Virus record (IMG/VR): IMGVR_UViG_3300044825_000554
Span: 1 to 32,980 of that record
DNA: 32,980 nt
Strand: one strand, 5' to 3'
DNA from: a virus
In this document: positions 1 through 6,181 of the stretch, piece by piece
Numbering within the stretch: position 1 is the first letter of the stretch
Layout of the letters: every line of letters starts with the position of its first letter
Notes under the pieces: generated by a model
The model's input: only the letters and a program-made list of their open reading frames with translations
The model's database searches: none
What the model was told of the DNA's origin: nothing
Position numbers and translations under genes: made by a program

Positions 1-3
1 CTT

Positions 4-213
4 ATGGATGATAGACAAATGATGGATGCTCAATCTGAACTTGAATATGAACTAACTGTGATTTTTGAGGACTTAGAACAGGGCAATATGCTAACAGCTT
101 CACAAATAGACACGCTTCGCTATGCAAGTGGATTCCCTAAAAAGACTAGGGTTATCCCTGTATTGGGTGAAGTATTTAATGACTTTGGAAATATTTTTGG
201 GGGAACAAAATGA
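4..213 (+). CDS. Hypothetical small acidic phage protein (69 aa)
   Basis: I do not recognise this protein. It is a short, acidic, soluble protein with no membrane segment and no cysteines, and its C-terminus is rich in Gly and Phe. The ATG lies only three bases from the window edge and the codon before it is open, so the true start may lie outside the window. Its last four bases (ATGA at 210-213) overlap the start of the SSB-like gene, so the two are probably translationally coupled and may act in the same replication or recombination step. That functional link is inference from gene order only. Confidence 0.6.
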   Translation: MDDRQMMDAQSELEYELTVIFEDLEQGNMLTASQIDTLRYASGFPKKTRVIPVLGEVFNDFGNIFGGTK

Positions 214-818
214 TAGTTACAGGAACAGCACCCGTGAAAGAATTTAAGATTGCACCAACTGGGTCACATTTGGCTCGTCTATACCGCATTATTGACCTCG
301 GTACTCAAAAGTCAGAGTATATGGGCAAAGTCAATATGTTGCGTAAAGTCAAGTTTTTTTGGGAATTGCACGGTGATGACCTAAAGACCGATGACGGCAA
401 ACCCTTAATCCAAACCCGCAATTACACGCTGTCGCTAGGCGAAAAGGCTTCGTTACGGAAAGACTTGGAGAGCTGGCGGGGCAAATCATTTACCGATGAT
501 GAATTGCGGGGCTTTGACCTTACAAACCTATTAGATAAATGGTGCATGATTACTGTTCAGCATAGAGAGTCGAACGGAAAGACCTACGCAGATGCGGTAG
601 CTGTAACCCCAGTACCAGCCGTAGTTGCTAAGAATGGCTTACCTGAGGGCGTAAACCCAACACTTCTGTTTGATATGCAGAAGTTTGACCAAGCAGTATT
701 TGATGGTCTGTCCGATGGCTTGAAGAATCAAATCATGCAGTCGGCAGAGTTTCAAAACAAGAACCGCAAAGTCCTTAATGCGATTGAGGATGATGAGGAT
801 TTATCAGTACCCTTTTGA
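210..818 (+). CDS. Putative single-stranded DNA-binding-like protein with acidic C-terminal tip
   Basis: This 202-residue protein ends in a cluster of acidic residues followed by a hydrophobic Pro-Phe terminus (DDEDLSVPF). That resembles the SSB C-terminal tip (DDDIPF in E. coli), which recruits replication and repair partners. The body is a mix of predicted beta and helical segments, with basic and aromatic residues in the first 70 positions that could contact DNA, but I see no clear OB-fold signature by eye. It starts by an ATGA overlap with the preceding gene and lies about 650 bases upstream of a RecB/Cas4-type exonuclease, a setting typical of phage recombination or replication modules. 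ssDNA binding is therefore inference from the tail and context. A different DNA-metabolism accessory role is possible. Confidence 0.55.
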   Translation: MIVTGTAPVKEFKIAPTGSHLARLYRIIDLGTQKSEYMGKVNMLRKVKFFWELHGDDLKTDDGKPLIQTRNYTLSLGEKASLRKDLESWRGKSFTDDELRGFDLTNLLDKWCMITVQHRESNGKTYADAVAVTPVPAVVAKNGLPEGVNPTLLFDMQKFDQAVFDGLSDGLKNQIMQSAEFQNKNRKVLNAIEDDEDLSVPF

Positions 819-819
819 T

Positions 820-1239
820 ATGAAAACTTGCTTTAAATGCCATCAACAAAAGCCGCTTGAGGAGTTTTATAAACATCCTCAAATGGCTGATGGTTATTTA
901 AATAGTTGCAAGACTTGTAAAAAAAAGGATTCTATTGAACGCAGATTTGGTGATAGGCGTGAATTTATTTTGGAGTATGACAGGCAAAGAGCCAAAGCAC
1001 CACATCGCAAAGAACAAAAAAAGAGAATTAATCTTGAATATTACAAAAATTTTAAAGATAGAAAAAAGGCGGGAACACAACTTAGGTATGCCGTAGCTAA
1101 GGGCTTGATACAGCCTATGCCTTGTTTGTGTTGTGGGGGAAAAGCAGAAGCACATCATCCTGATTACTCAAGACCTCTTGATGTAGTTTGGTTGTGTCCT
1201 TCGCACCATAAACAGGCCCATGCTGTTTCTAGACCATAG
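820..1239 (+). CDS. Zinc-binding HNH-like phage protein
   Basis: This protein has 139 residues counted from the ATG at 820, which follows the upstream stop by one base. An in-frame ATG at 778 would start inside the SSB-like gene and is less likely. The N-terminus has two CxxC pairs (C4/C7 and C30/C33). The C-terminus has a second metal-binding cluster: C102, C104 and C105, then H112-H113 followed by Pro-Asp-Tyr, then C126 with H129-H130. This resembles treble-clef or HNH-type folds seen in small phage endonucleases. The middle (about 40-85) is very rich in Lys and Arg and AT-rich at DNA level compared with its neighbours, which hints at a mobile origin. Nuclease activity is not shown. It could be a DNA-binding zinc protein only. 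Confidence 0.65.
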   Translation: MKTCFKCHQQKPLEEFYKHPQMADGYLNSCKTCKKKDSIERRFGDRREFILEYDRQRAKAPHRKEQKKRINLEYYKNFKDRKKAGTQLRYAVAKGLIQPMPCLCCGGKAEAHHPDYSRPLDVVWLCPSHHKQAHAVSRP

Positions 1240-1248
1240 GAGAAAGCC

Positions 1249-1449
1249 ATGAACCATGCAATTAAGGATGTAATTGAGTGTAAATATACTGTCAAAACCT
1301 TTCAGGAAAGGGGCTACGATGAAGAAGTTCCTATCATTGGGTTTGCAGTTGAGGACTTAGAAACTGTCATTAAAAGTGTGGTTCATGCTTGTGCGGAACG
1401 AGTCACTAATGACTCTGAACGCAAAGCTATACTATCGTTAGCTAGTTAA
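1249..1449 (+). CDS. Hypothetical protein (66 aa)
   Basis: A strong ribosome binding site (aggagaaagcc) stands directly before this ATG, nine bases after the stop of the HNH-like gene. The 66-residue product is soluble and mildly acidic, with predicted beta segments at the N-terminus and a helix from about residue 35 (EDLETVIKSVVHACAERV). I recognise no family. Its position between a zinc-binding protein and an exonuclease suggests an accessory role in the early region, but the sequence does not show what that role is. Confidence 0.6.
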   Translation: MNHAIKDVIECKYTVKTFQERGYDEEVPIIGFAVEDLETVIKSVVHACAERVTNDSERKAILSLAS

Positions 1450-1469
1450 ATTTAACTTAGGGGGAAGTG

Positions 1470-2234
1470 ATGTTAGTTAAAGACTTTACAAGTGAGTCGG
1501 GTCATTGGTATTCGCCAGACGGCAGTCCAGCCTATCGAGTTGTCGGTAAAAACGGCAAAGAAAGAAACACAACTGTCAAAGACGCAAGAGAACAGGGTTT
1601 ATTGCCCTCTGTTACAACCATTATTGGGTGTGCAGCACGCCCAGCATTAGATATTTATAAGCAACAACAGGCTATCCTAGCTGCCTTGACCTTACCTCGT
1701 AATGAGGATGAATCCGAGGAAGAATGGTTGGCCCGTGTGGTCGCTGACTCTAAAGAACACGCCAAGCAAGCAGCCGAACGGGGAACACAGGTACACGGCA
1801 TCATAGAAGCGTTTTACAGCAATGTTTACCTACCTGAGCTACCAACCTATGTCCGAGTCGTAGAAACGGCTATAAACGAGCATTTTGGGCAACAGCTATG
1901 GGTTGCTGAGAAATCCTTTGCCAAAGGTGGATATGGCGGTAAATGCGACCTCATTAGCCGACCCCACCACCATCCCAAGACGGATGGGTTTGTGATTGAC
2001 TTTAAAACCACAGAAAAAGATGTGGATAAGCTAGATACCTATTTTGACCACCATATGCAGTTATCCGCCTACCGTATGGGCTTTGATATGCCCAAGGCTA
2101 GGTGTGCGATTGTGTATGTCAATGCCAACGAAAATAGGGCTAAACTAATTGAGATACCCGAGGATGACCTGAGAATTGGGTGGGAATGTTTTAGCTCGCT
2201 GTTGGCGTTTTACAGGGCTAAAAACCGCTTATAA
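1470..2234 (+). CDS. PD-(D/E)XK exonuclease, RecB/Cas4-like
   Basis: The core motifs of a PD-(D/E)XK nuclease are visible. Numbered from the GTG at 1467, they are an RGTQVHGIIEAF segment with H110, an acidic E148, the Gly-Gly-Lys-Cys-Asp motif with D161, the catalytic D178-x-K180 in IDFKTT, and the QxxxY motif (Q198, Y202). This order is shared by Cas4, AddB and RecB nuclease domains and by many phage recombination exonucleases, which resect DNA ends for annealing or repair. The ATG at 1470 sits after AGGGGGA. The GTG at 1467 is the alternative start. Together with the SSB-like gene upstream it suggests a phage recombination module. No annealing protein is recognised inside the window. The family call is firm. 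The exact substrate is inference. Confidence 0.85.
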   Translation: MLVKDFTSESGHWYSPDGSPAYRVVGKNGKERNTTVKDAREQGLLPSVTTIIGCAARPALDIYKQQQAILAALTLPRNEDESEEEWLARVVADSKEHAKQAAERGTQVHGIIEAFYSNVYLPELPTYVRVVETAINEHFGQQLWVAEKSFAKGGYGGKCDLISRPHHHPKTDGFVIDFKTTEKDVDKLDTYFDHHMQLSAYRMGFDMPKARCAIVYVNANENRAKLIEIPEDDLRIGWECFSSLLAFYRAKNRL

Positions 2235-2242
2235 TCAATAAC

Positions 2243-2352
2243 GGGGTGGTGGCTGGGCTTCCCCCGCCCAACCTTCACGGGCCATCACCCCACCCTTTAC
2301 AGGGCGTTAAGCCGCCCCAAGAGGATGTGGCAAGTAGCGAGTTTTGCGGCTT
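2243..2352. ncRNA. GC-rich structured non-coding element with nested and competing hairpins
   Basis: The 250-base gap between 2235 and 2484 holds no supported gene but contains strong dyad symmetry. An 11-base stem pairs 2243-2253 with 2281-2291, with one G-U pair if transcribed on the + strand. A 5-base stem is nested directly inside it (2254-2258 with 2266-2270). A second hairpin pairs 2302-2306 with 2313-2317 around a TTAAGC loop. Bases 2309-2315 (AAGCCGC) can instead pair with 2346-2352 (GCGGCTT), which would break the second hairpin. Bases 2241-2320 are 54 of 80 G or C, far above the surroundings. It could be an RNA element, a cis-regulatory leader, a weak terminator without a T tract, or a DNA site such as an origin. 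The strand is not certain. Confidence 0.45.
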
Positions 2353-2484
2353 TCTGCGTTACATGAAACAGTCCACCAAATCTTGCCCTGTCTTTTTACT
2401 CTTGTATAAGACTTAGGGTTTATCCTAATAAAATAAAGTTGATTGTATGTAATACTACGGGTGTTGTTTAACTAAGGGGGAATT

Positions 2485-2577
2485 ATGAAACAGTTTATTT
2501 TAGGAGTTGTAGGGGGGCTGATTGCCTTTGGCATACCAGCAGTTGTATATGTTTTACAAACAGGGGGTATATCGTGA
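2485..2577 (+). CDS. 30-residue single-span membrane peptide
   Basis: A short reading frame begins with ATG after a strong AAGGGGG ribosome binding site and encodes 30 residues. These are a Lys at position 2, one hydrophobic segment of about 20 residues (roughly 4-24) and a short polar tail. It ends by a GTGA overlap with the lipoprotein gene, so the two are likely co-translated. The leader sequence before it nearly repeats the leader of the exonuclease gene. The product is probably an inner-membrane peptide. Roles in lysis or superinfection exclusion are possible but not shown by the sequence. Confidence 0.5.
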   Translation: MKQFILGVVGGLIAFGIPAVVYVLQTGGIS

Positions 2578-2819
2578 AATACATTATCTTTATCGCAGTA
2601 TTACTAACGGGCTGTTCATCGTTTACACCGCCCAACGCCACGCTAGAAACTGACAAAACTGTAGTCCATATGACTCGTAGTCAGGTTATCTTGGCTATCA
2701 ATGAGTGTGAATCTGCTGGCACACGCCCAGTTGTAGTTGAGGCTAGGCGCAAGATTAACGGTGTTACTACAACCGTGCCTGTAGAAGTTACTTGCCATCC
2801 TAAGTACAAGTTCTTTTAA
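2574..2819 (+). CDS. Predicted outer-membrane or periplasmic lipoprotein (81 aa)
   Basis: The N-terminus has a Lys, a hydrophobic stretch and a lipobox (L11-T12-G13-C14), so signal peptidase II would cleave before C14 and leave a lipidated 68-residue protein. Serines at +2 and +3 after the cysteine favour the outer membrane in Gram-negative hosts. Two further cysteines (in NEC and VTC) could form a disulphide in the periplasm. The start is a GTG overlapping the stop of the 30-residue membrane peptide. Phage lipoproteins of this size include outer-membrane spanins and exclusion proteins. The gene lies close to the lysis cassette but on the opposite strand, and it lacks the proline-rich character common in Rz1, so its role is open. 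Confidence 0.7.
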   Translation: MKYIIFIAVLLTGCSSFTPPNATLETDKTVVHMTRSQVILAINECESAGTRPVVVEARRKINGVTTTVPVEVTCHPKYKFF

Positions 2820-2821
2820 CC

Positions 2822-2995
2822 ATGAAAGAACAGCTACTTAATAAGCTGGTCATCGCCCATAAGCTAGTGCGTGAAGTCCAAGATGAGTTGGATTTTCACC
2901 CAGAAATACTACAAAAGCATATGCAAGTTGACCAGTACATCATGGCCCTTATTTATGACATTGAGGATACTAATTCTGAGGAGTTTGACTTATGA
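2822..2995 (+). CDS. Hypothetical helical protein (57 aa)
   Basis: This 57-residue frame starts two bases after the lipoprotein stop and ends in an ATGA overlap with the next gene. Both junctions fit the tight packing of this block. The sequence is acidic and almost wholly helical, with heptad-like leucines and isoleucines (LLNKLVIAHKLVREVQDEL at the N-terminus) and no membrane segment. It is probably a small cytoplasmic accessory protein that dimerises or binds a partner. I recognise no family. Confidence 0.5.
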   Translation: MKEQLLNKLVIAHKLVREVQDELDFHPEILQKHMQVDQYIMALIYDIEDTNSEEFDL

Positions 2996-3207
2996 AAGCG
3001 TTTCCAAAAACTAGCAATTATGAAGAAAACAACGGCATGGATTTGCGGGATTACTTTGCGGCTAAAGCTATGCAAGGTTTATTAACTCATCAATGGTTAT
3101 ATTTATATGACAGGGCTGAATCGGTAGGTTGTGACAATTGGGATGATTATGTTGTTGAAACATCTTATGCTGTTGCCGATGCAATGTTAGCGGAGAGGAA
3201 CAAATGA
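2992..3207 (+). CDS. Conserved small phage protein (MDLRDYFAAKAMQ type, 71 aa)
   Basis: The central segment (MDLRDYFAAKAMQGLL) followed by a C-terminal YAVADAMLAERNK is a pattern I know from many small hypothetical phage proteins of tailed phages. Their function has not been established to my knowledge. The product is soluble and mostly helical. It is joined to both neighbours by four-base ATGA overlaps, which supports the start at 2992. An internal Met at about residue 16 could also serve as a start, because the recognised pattern begins there. The gene is probably expressed with the early rightward block. Confidence 0.65.
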   Translation: MKAFPKTSNYEENNGMDLRDYFAAKAMQGLLTHQWLYLYDRAESVGCDNWDDYVVETSYAVADAMLAERNK

Positions 3208-3407
3208 ACATTCCATACGATACAGGCAAAGTTAAGATTGGACTTTATTACCAAAAACCAAGGTATGTAGAAGAGGATTTGGATATGCTACGGCTTCAGT
3301 CCTACTTGATTTACGACCCAGCAAGGCTTAAGCGTCAATACTGGCTAAACAAGTTCTTTGTCGGCTTGGGGGTCTTTGTCTTGATTGTCGCAATCTTGCA
3401 AAGCTAA
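3204..3407 (+). CDS. Small C-tail-anchored membrane protein (67 aa)
   Basis: The first 45 residues are polar and charged. A hydrophobic segment then runs from about residue 49 to 66 and ends the protein, as in a C-tail-anchored membrane protein. It starts by an ATGA overlap with the preceding gene. Its last 63 bases overlap the 3' end of the endolysin gene on the opposite strand, so the two transcripts converge here. A role in lysis control would fit the location, but the protein lacks any recognised holin or antiholin signature, so I leave its function open. Confidence 0.6.
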   Translation: MNIPYDTGKVKIGLYYQKPRYVEEDLDMLRLQSYLIYDPARLKRQYWLNKFFVGLGVFVLIVAILQS

Positions 3408-3905
3408 TTGCCTAGCTTCTTCGACCCGTCTAAGCCAGCCACGAATAAAACGGGCTTGGTCGGGTTTTCTTGCAACTATCCCTTGGTAAAAGTCTGTCCG
3501 AGCGTCTGAAAACTTTGCAACCAAGTTTTTAGTGTTTGCACTGTTAATCGCTGCCATAGTCCTAGGCCCGATAATTCCGTCAGCCAATACTCCGATAGCC
3601 TGTTGTAGCGTCTTAACGCTTCGCCCTGTTCCTGCATTAACGGCAAAATCAAATACCACATAATCTAGCCCTTTCGGTAAGACTTCACAATAGGCAGCGT
3701 TCCAATACTTCTGCTTATACAGTTTGCTGACCTTTTCGGGGGTCAAGGCTCGCATATCGGCTTCAGATACAGGATGACCAACAAACTCTTCCCAAACACG
3801 CTGGGTAACGCCTAAATTGGTTCTACCGCCAGAATCTAGCGGGTCGTTTACATAACCGCCTTCATGTTTAAGCACACGGGCTAAACATTCATCAAAACGG
3901 GTCAT
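3345..3905 (-). CDS. Endolysin, GH108-type muramidase with peptidoglycan-binding region
   Basis: The N-terminal HEGGYVNDPLDSGGRTNLG motif identifies a GH108 family phage lysozyme. E15 is the expected catalytic residue that cleaves the MurNAc-GlcNAc bond of peptidoglycan. Residues from about 90 to 165 match the predicted peptidoglycan-binding domain that follows in this family (LQQAIGVLADGIIGPRTMAAI and later GWLRRVEEAR). The total of 186 residues is usual. There is no signal peptide, so release to the periplasm would depend on the adjacent holin-type proteins. The start is coupled by ATGA overlap to the holin gene. The 3' end overlaps the convergent membrane-protein gene by 63 bases. Confidence 0.92.
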   Translation of the reverse strand: MTRFDECLARVLKHEGGYVNDPLDSGGRTNLGVTQRVWEEFVGHPVSEADMRALTPEKVSKLYKQKYWNAAYCEVLPKGLDYVVFDFAVNAGTGRSVKTLQQAIGVLADGIIGPRTMAAINSANTKNLVAKFSDARTDFYQGIVARKPDQARFIRGWLRRVEEARQLALQDCDNQDKDPQADKELV

Positions 3906-4270
3906 TTCTTTAAGTTTGCCATAATACGGCTACCAAACAGGAATCCGAAAGCGATGTTGGCGGCTTCTAAGCCGATGCGTTGTACATACATATCAACGGG
4001 CAAGAATAGGGTTGATAAGCCTACAAGAATGACAACCAATGCACCAATATAGCGACTAGAAGCTCTTAAATCGACCACCCATTGGCTAGGTTGCCCAAAC
4101 GGGTTGTCAAGCTTTGCAAGGGCTTCTAAACGAGCAATTTCGCTGTTATCAAGCTGAATCTGCTCTGCAATGGTGGTTGGGCGAACTCCACCGTTAAAAC
4201 GCCCTATGAGCTGCTTAATGCCTTCTACCCCTACGGGTACTAAAGCACCAATGATAGTTTCTAAAATCAT
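3902..4270 (-). CDS. Holin-like protein, 3TM (gene-transfer release) type
   Basis: This 122-residue protein resembles the 'holin of 3TMs' family. It has an amphipathic hydrophobic N-terminus (about 2-22), a charged middle, a hydrophobic segment at roughly 74-94 preceded by the SRYIGALVV signature, and another at about 98-116. Family members form lesions in the inner membrane that let the endolysin reach the cell wall. The gene overlaps the endolysin downstream and an XhlA-like membrane gene upstream by four bases each, forming a compact lysis cassette. Which of the two membrane proteins is the pore former and which the modulator cannot be told from sequence. Confidence 0.75.
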   Translation of the reverse strand: MILETIIGALVPVGVEGIKQLIGRFNGGVRPTTIAEQIQLDNSEIARLEALAKLDNPFGQPSQWVVDLRASSRYIGALVVILVGLSTLFLPVDMYVQRIGLEAANIAFGFLFGSRIMANLKK

Positions 4271-4479
4271 TTCTTAAATACCAAGTCTGCCATCCAAGTG
4301 ACAAAGCCACCAAATAAAGATGCCGCACCCATAATCGCCCAAAGGCTACCTTTAGAGCGTTCTGCCATGGCGACTAGCTTCTTAATGTCGGCTTCCATGG
4401 TGTCGACTTTCTTTTCCATGGTCTCAAATTGGGCCACTAACTTACCGTATTTGTAAGGGTCGAGAAAGTCGTCAGCCAT
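4267..4479 (-). CDS. XhlA-like haemolysin or holin accessory protein (70 aa)
   Basis: The first 42 residues form a charged heptad-type helix (YGKLVAQFETMEKKVDTMEADIKKL). A Lys-Gly-Ser-Leu-Trp turn and one membrane segment at about 45-67 follow. This order, an N-terminal cytoplasmic coiled coil and a C-terminal anchor with KGSLW at the membrane border, is typical of the XhlA family that works with holins in cell lysis. It sits in the lysis cassette with ATGA coupling to the 3TM holin. It could act as a holin, an antiholin or a scaffold for the lysis machinery. Confidence 0.7.
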   Translation of the reverse strand: MADDFLDPYKYGKLVAQFETMEKKVDTMEADIKKLVAMAERSKGSLWAIMGAASLFGGFVTWMADLVFKK

Positions 4480-4480
4480 A

Positions 4481-4639
4481 TCATGCTTTCTTACGGACAG
4501 TACGAGTGGTGGCTTTTTTGACGGCTGGTTTACGCTTTACAGGTTTTTGAGGTTTTTCTTCCCAAGTAGCAAATACTTCAGCCCAATGTACCTTTTTGGT
4601 ATAGCCCATTTTGTCAAACATCCACTCGATGATAAACAT
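4481..4639 (-). CDS. Small basic-tailed protein (52 aa)
   Basis: This short frame fills the gap between the XhlA-like gene and the coiled-coil protein, with spacings of one and two bases on its sides, which is how the other genes here are packed. The N-terminal half (MFIIEWMFDKMGYTKK) is hydrophobic and aromatic. The C-terminal half is a run of Lys, Arg, Pro and Thr. Similar small phage proteins with a basic Lys-Pro-rich tail occur next to lysis and tail genes. I do not know a function. Confidence 0.5.
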   Translation of the reverse strand: MFIIEWMFDKMGYTKKVHWAEVFATWEEKPQKPVKRKPAVKKATTRTVRKKA

Positions 4640-4641
4640 GA

Positions 4642-4836
4642 TTAGACCTTTAGTTCAGCAAGTTGAGCTTGTAACCGAGCAATTTCTTCTTCAAGCAATT
4701 TAGGCATTTCAGCCTTACGCTTTTCTTCGTCAGCCAACCATTGTGCGTATTGAGCTTGTGCTTGTGCTAACTCTTCAGCATTTAGCTCAATTACTTTACG
4801 CTCACCAGTAATCACATCAATTTCGATTCTATCCAT
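4642..4836 (-). CDS. Small coiled-coil protein downstream of tail fibre genes (64 aa)
   Basis: After a short beta-type N-terminus (MDRIEIDVITGERKVIEL) the rest is one long Ala, Glu and Gln-rich helix with clear heptads. The product is acidic and has no membrane segment. It lies three bases after the stop of a fibre-tip gene. Small coiled-coil proteins in this place are often fibre-assembly or tail accessory factors, but nothing in the sequence proves that. The start is well fixed, since the upstream gene ends just before it. Confidence 0.6.
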   Translation of the reverse strand: MDRIEIDVITGERKVIELNAEELAQAQAQYAQWLADEEKRKAEMPKLLEEEIARLQAQLAELKV

Positions 4837-4839
4837 GAT

Positions 4840-5352
4840 TTACTCGTAAAGAATGTTTACACTACCGTTATCAAAAGTGTCTGTGCCGTTTACAGTAGTT
4901 AATCTTACTCGGTCTAATGTAGCAGCCAATGAAATTCCACCGCAAACAGTACCGCCAGCATCGTTGGTTGATGGGCCAATAGTTCCCATTATCATCCACA
5001 CATTTGAACTGATATTGTGAATAAAAAGTGTTCCATTAAAAGTGTAACTTGCATTACCGTATAAAGCTAATGAAAATCCATCGGTATAAGTAGCTCTAAC
5101 GCTACCACCAGCATCAACCACATTACCGTAATAACCCGATGTTGTTACTCCGCTAGAAGTTCCTAATTGCACTCTAAATATAGAAGAGCCATTAGTAGAT
5201 ACTTGATTCATTAAAAGAGTTATTCTTTTTACCCAGCTAGGGATGCTAGTAAAGTCAATGCTTGTTCCACTAGTAGAAGCTACAGAAGTTCCACGAACAA
5301 AAGCACCTGAATTATCTTGTACTCCAGTAGTACCGTTTAGGACTAAAGGCAT
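4840..5352 (-). CDS. Tail fibre tip or receptor-binding-type structural protein (170 aa)
   Basis: The N-terminal MPLVLNGTTGVQDNSGAFVRG is a pattern found at the start of many short phage fibre-tip proteins. The rest is rich in Gly, Ser, Thr and Asn with alternating hydrophobic residues, as expected for a beta-sandwich trimeric tip. Segments such as FNGTLFIHNI and RVRLTTVNGTDTFDNGSVNILY fit a jelly-roll fold. The gene belongs to a run of five fibre-related genes just upstream of lysis. It probably contributes to host surface recognition. That role is inference from composition and neighbours. Confidence 0.65.
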   Translation of the reverse strand: MPLVLNGTTGVQDNSGAFVRGTSVASTSGTSIDFTSIPSWVKRITLLMNQVSTNGSSIFRVQLGTSSGVTTSGYYGNVVDAGGSVRATYTDGFSLALYGNASYTFNGTLFIHNISSNVWMIMGTIGPSTNDAGGTVCGGISLAATLDRVRLTTVNGTDTFDNGSVNILYE

Positions 5353-5353
5353 A

Positions 5354-5767
5354 TTACACCTCTGCTTTCAAGGCTCTCAATTCTTCAAGCGTTTTATCTT
5401 CGGTTGCTAGATTGGTAATATCACGCAATCTTTGTTTCTCAGCAACGATAGCGGATGTGTCTGCACCGCTTTCTAAGGCACGCTGAAACGCTACATCTTG
5501 CTTGGCAAGGAGTGGCTCACGCTCTGCACGCAAACGCTTCTTAGTGAGTTCTACGGCTTTGGCTTTGTTGACGGTAACAGATTTGTCATCCATTTCCCAA
5601 GCGTCATAAAAGTCATTGTATTGGTTGGGTAGGTCAGCGACATTGACGATTCTTGCACCTTTACCTTTAGGAACATCTTTCTCCAATACGGCTTCGATTG
5701 GCAGTTCGCCTGTGGGGATGCAGGTGGATACGCCACCGTTATCGTTTGTAAAAATAATTGCTTGCAT
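5354..5767 (-). CDS. Tail fibre assembly or tail accessory-like protein (137 aa)
   Basis: The N-terminal half is a small beta-rich domain. The C-terminal half is helical and carries KKRLRAEREPLLAKQDVAF followed by an Ala-Glu-rich turn and KQRLRDIT. This helical pattern (R-x-x-REPLLAxxDVxxxRA) is common at the C-terminus of phage tail-fibre-associated proteins whose role is assembly or attachment. The gene lies between two fibre-tip genes, one base from its downstream neighbour. A chaperone or accessory function in fibre maturation is the best guess. Confidence 0.6.
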   Translation of the reverse strand: MQAIIFTNDNGGVSTCIPTGELPIEAVLEKDVPKGKGARIVNVADLPNQYNDFYDAWEMDDKSVTVNKAKAVELTKKRLRAEREPLLAKQDVAFQRALESGADTSAIVAEKQRLRDITNLATEDKTLEELRALKAEV

Positions 5768-5779
5768 TAAAATCTCTCC

Positions 5780-6172
5780 TTAATCAAATACAGATACACA
5801 AATAGCTGAACTATCAACTACTGCTGTTGTTAAATTGGATGAAGCAACATTAAAACTACTTGTAGTGCCTGCTGTGTAAGTTGCTGAAGTTGTAGCTGTA
5901 AAAGGGGTCAAAGCTAGTAAATTACCGCTTCCAATAGCAGCAGTTCCAGATACGCAATAATTAGCGTCAGGTAGTGCGTTTGTAAAATTGATTGTGTAAT
6001 AACCTGTTGCATTGCGTGTAACGCTACTTACATTATAAGAAGCCCGAATAGCTACCGAACCGCTTATTCCATTAAAGTTCACCCAAGCCTTTGCAGAGCC
6101 TTGAATACAATTTGTTGCGGAAGTACTATTAGTTCCGTCAGATAAGGTTGTAATTACGAGTGTGCCTGCCAT
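5780..6172 (-). CDS. Fibre-tip-like structural protein, paralogue A (130 aa)
   Basis: The segment GSAKAWVNFNG, then IRASYNVSSVTRN, then YTINFTNALPDANY is a widespread module of phage fibre and receptor-binding proteins. The protein is almost entirely Ser, Thr, Ala and Gly-rich beta strand, with no charged core. It is 130 residues long, exactly as long as its upstream neighbour, and the two align along their full lengths (AKAWxNF, SxNVSSVTR, YxxNFTxAxxxANY), so they are tandem duplicates. A good ribosome binding site (AAGGAT) precedes the ATG. The copy probably forms part of the distal fibre or a decoration of the tail. Confidence 0.7.
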   Translation of the reverse strand: MAGTLVITTLSDGTNSTSATNCIQGSAKAWVNFNGISGSVAIRASYNVSSVTRNATGYYTINFTNALPDANYCVSGTAAIGSGNLLALTPFTATTSATYTAGTTSSFNVASSNLTTAVVDSSAICVSVFD

Positions 6173-6181
6173 GATTTATCC

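Noticed and set aside
778-1239. Longer form of the HNH-like protein starting at 778
   Set aside because: The first 14 residues would come from inside the SSB-like gene, and the CxxC pattern begins right after the ATG at 820.
2325-2417. Mini-ORFs of 13 and 17 codons after the structured element
   Set aside because: Neither has a convincing ribosome binding site and both are short enough to be chance, although a leader peptide cannot be excluded.
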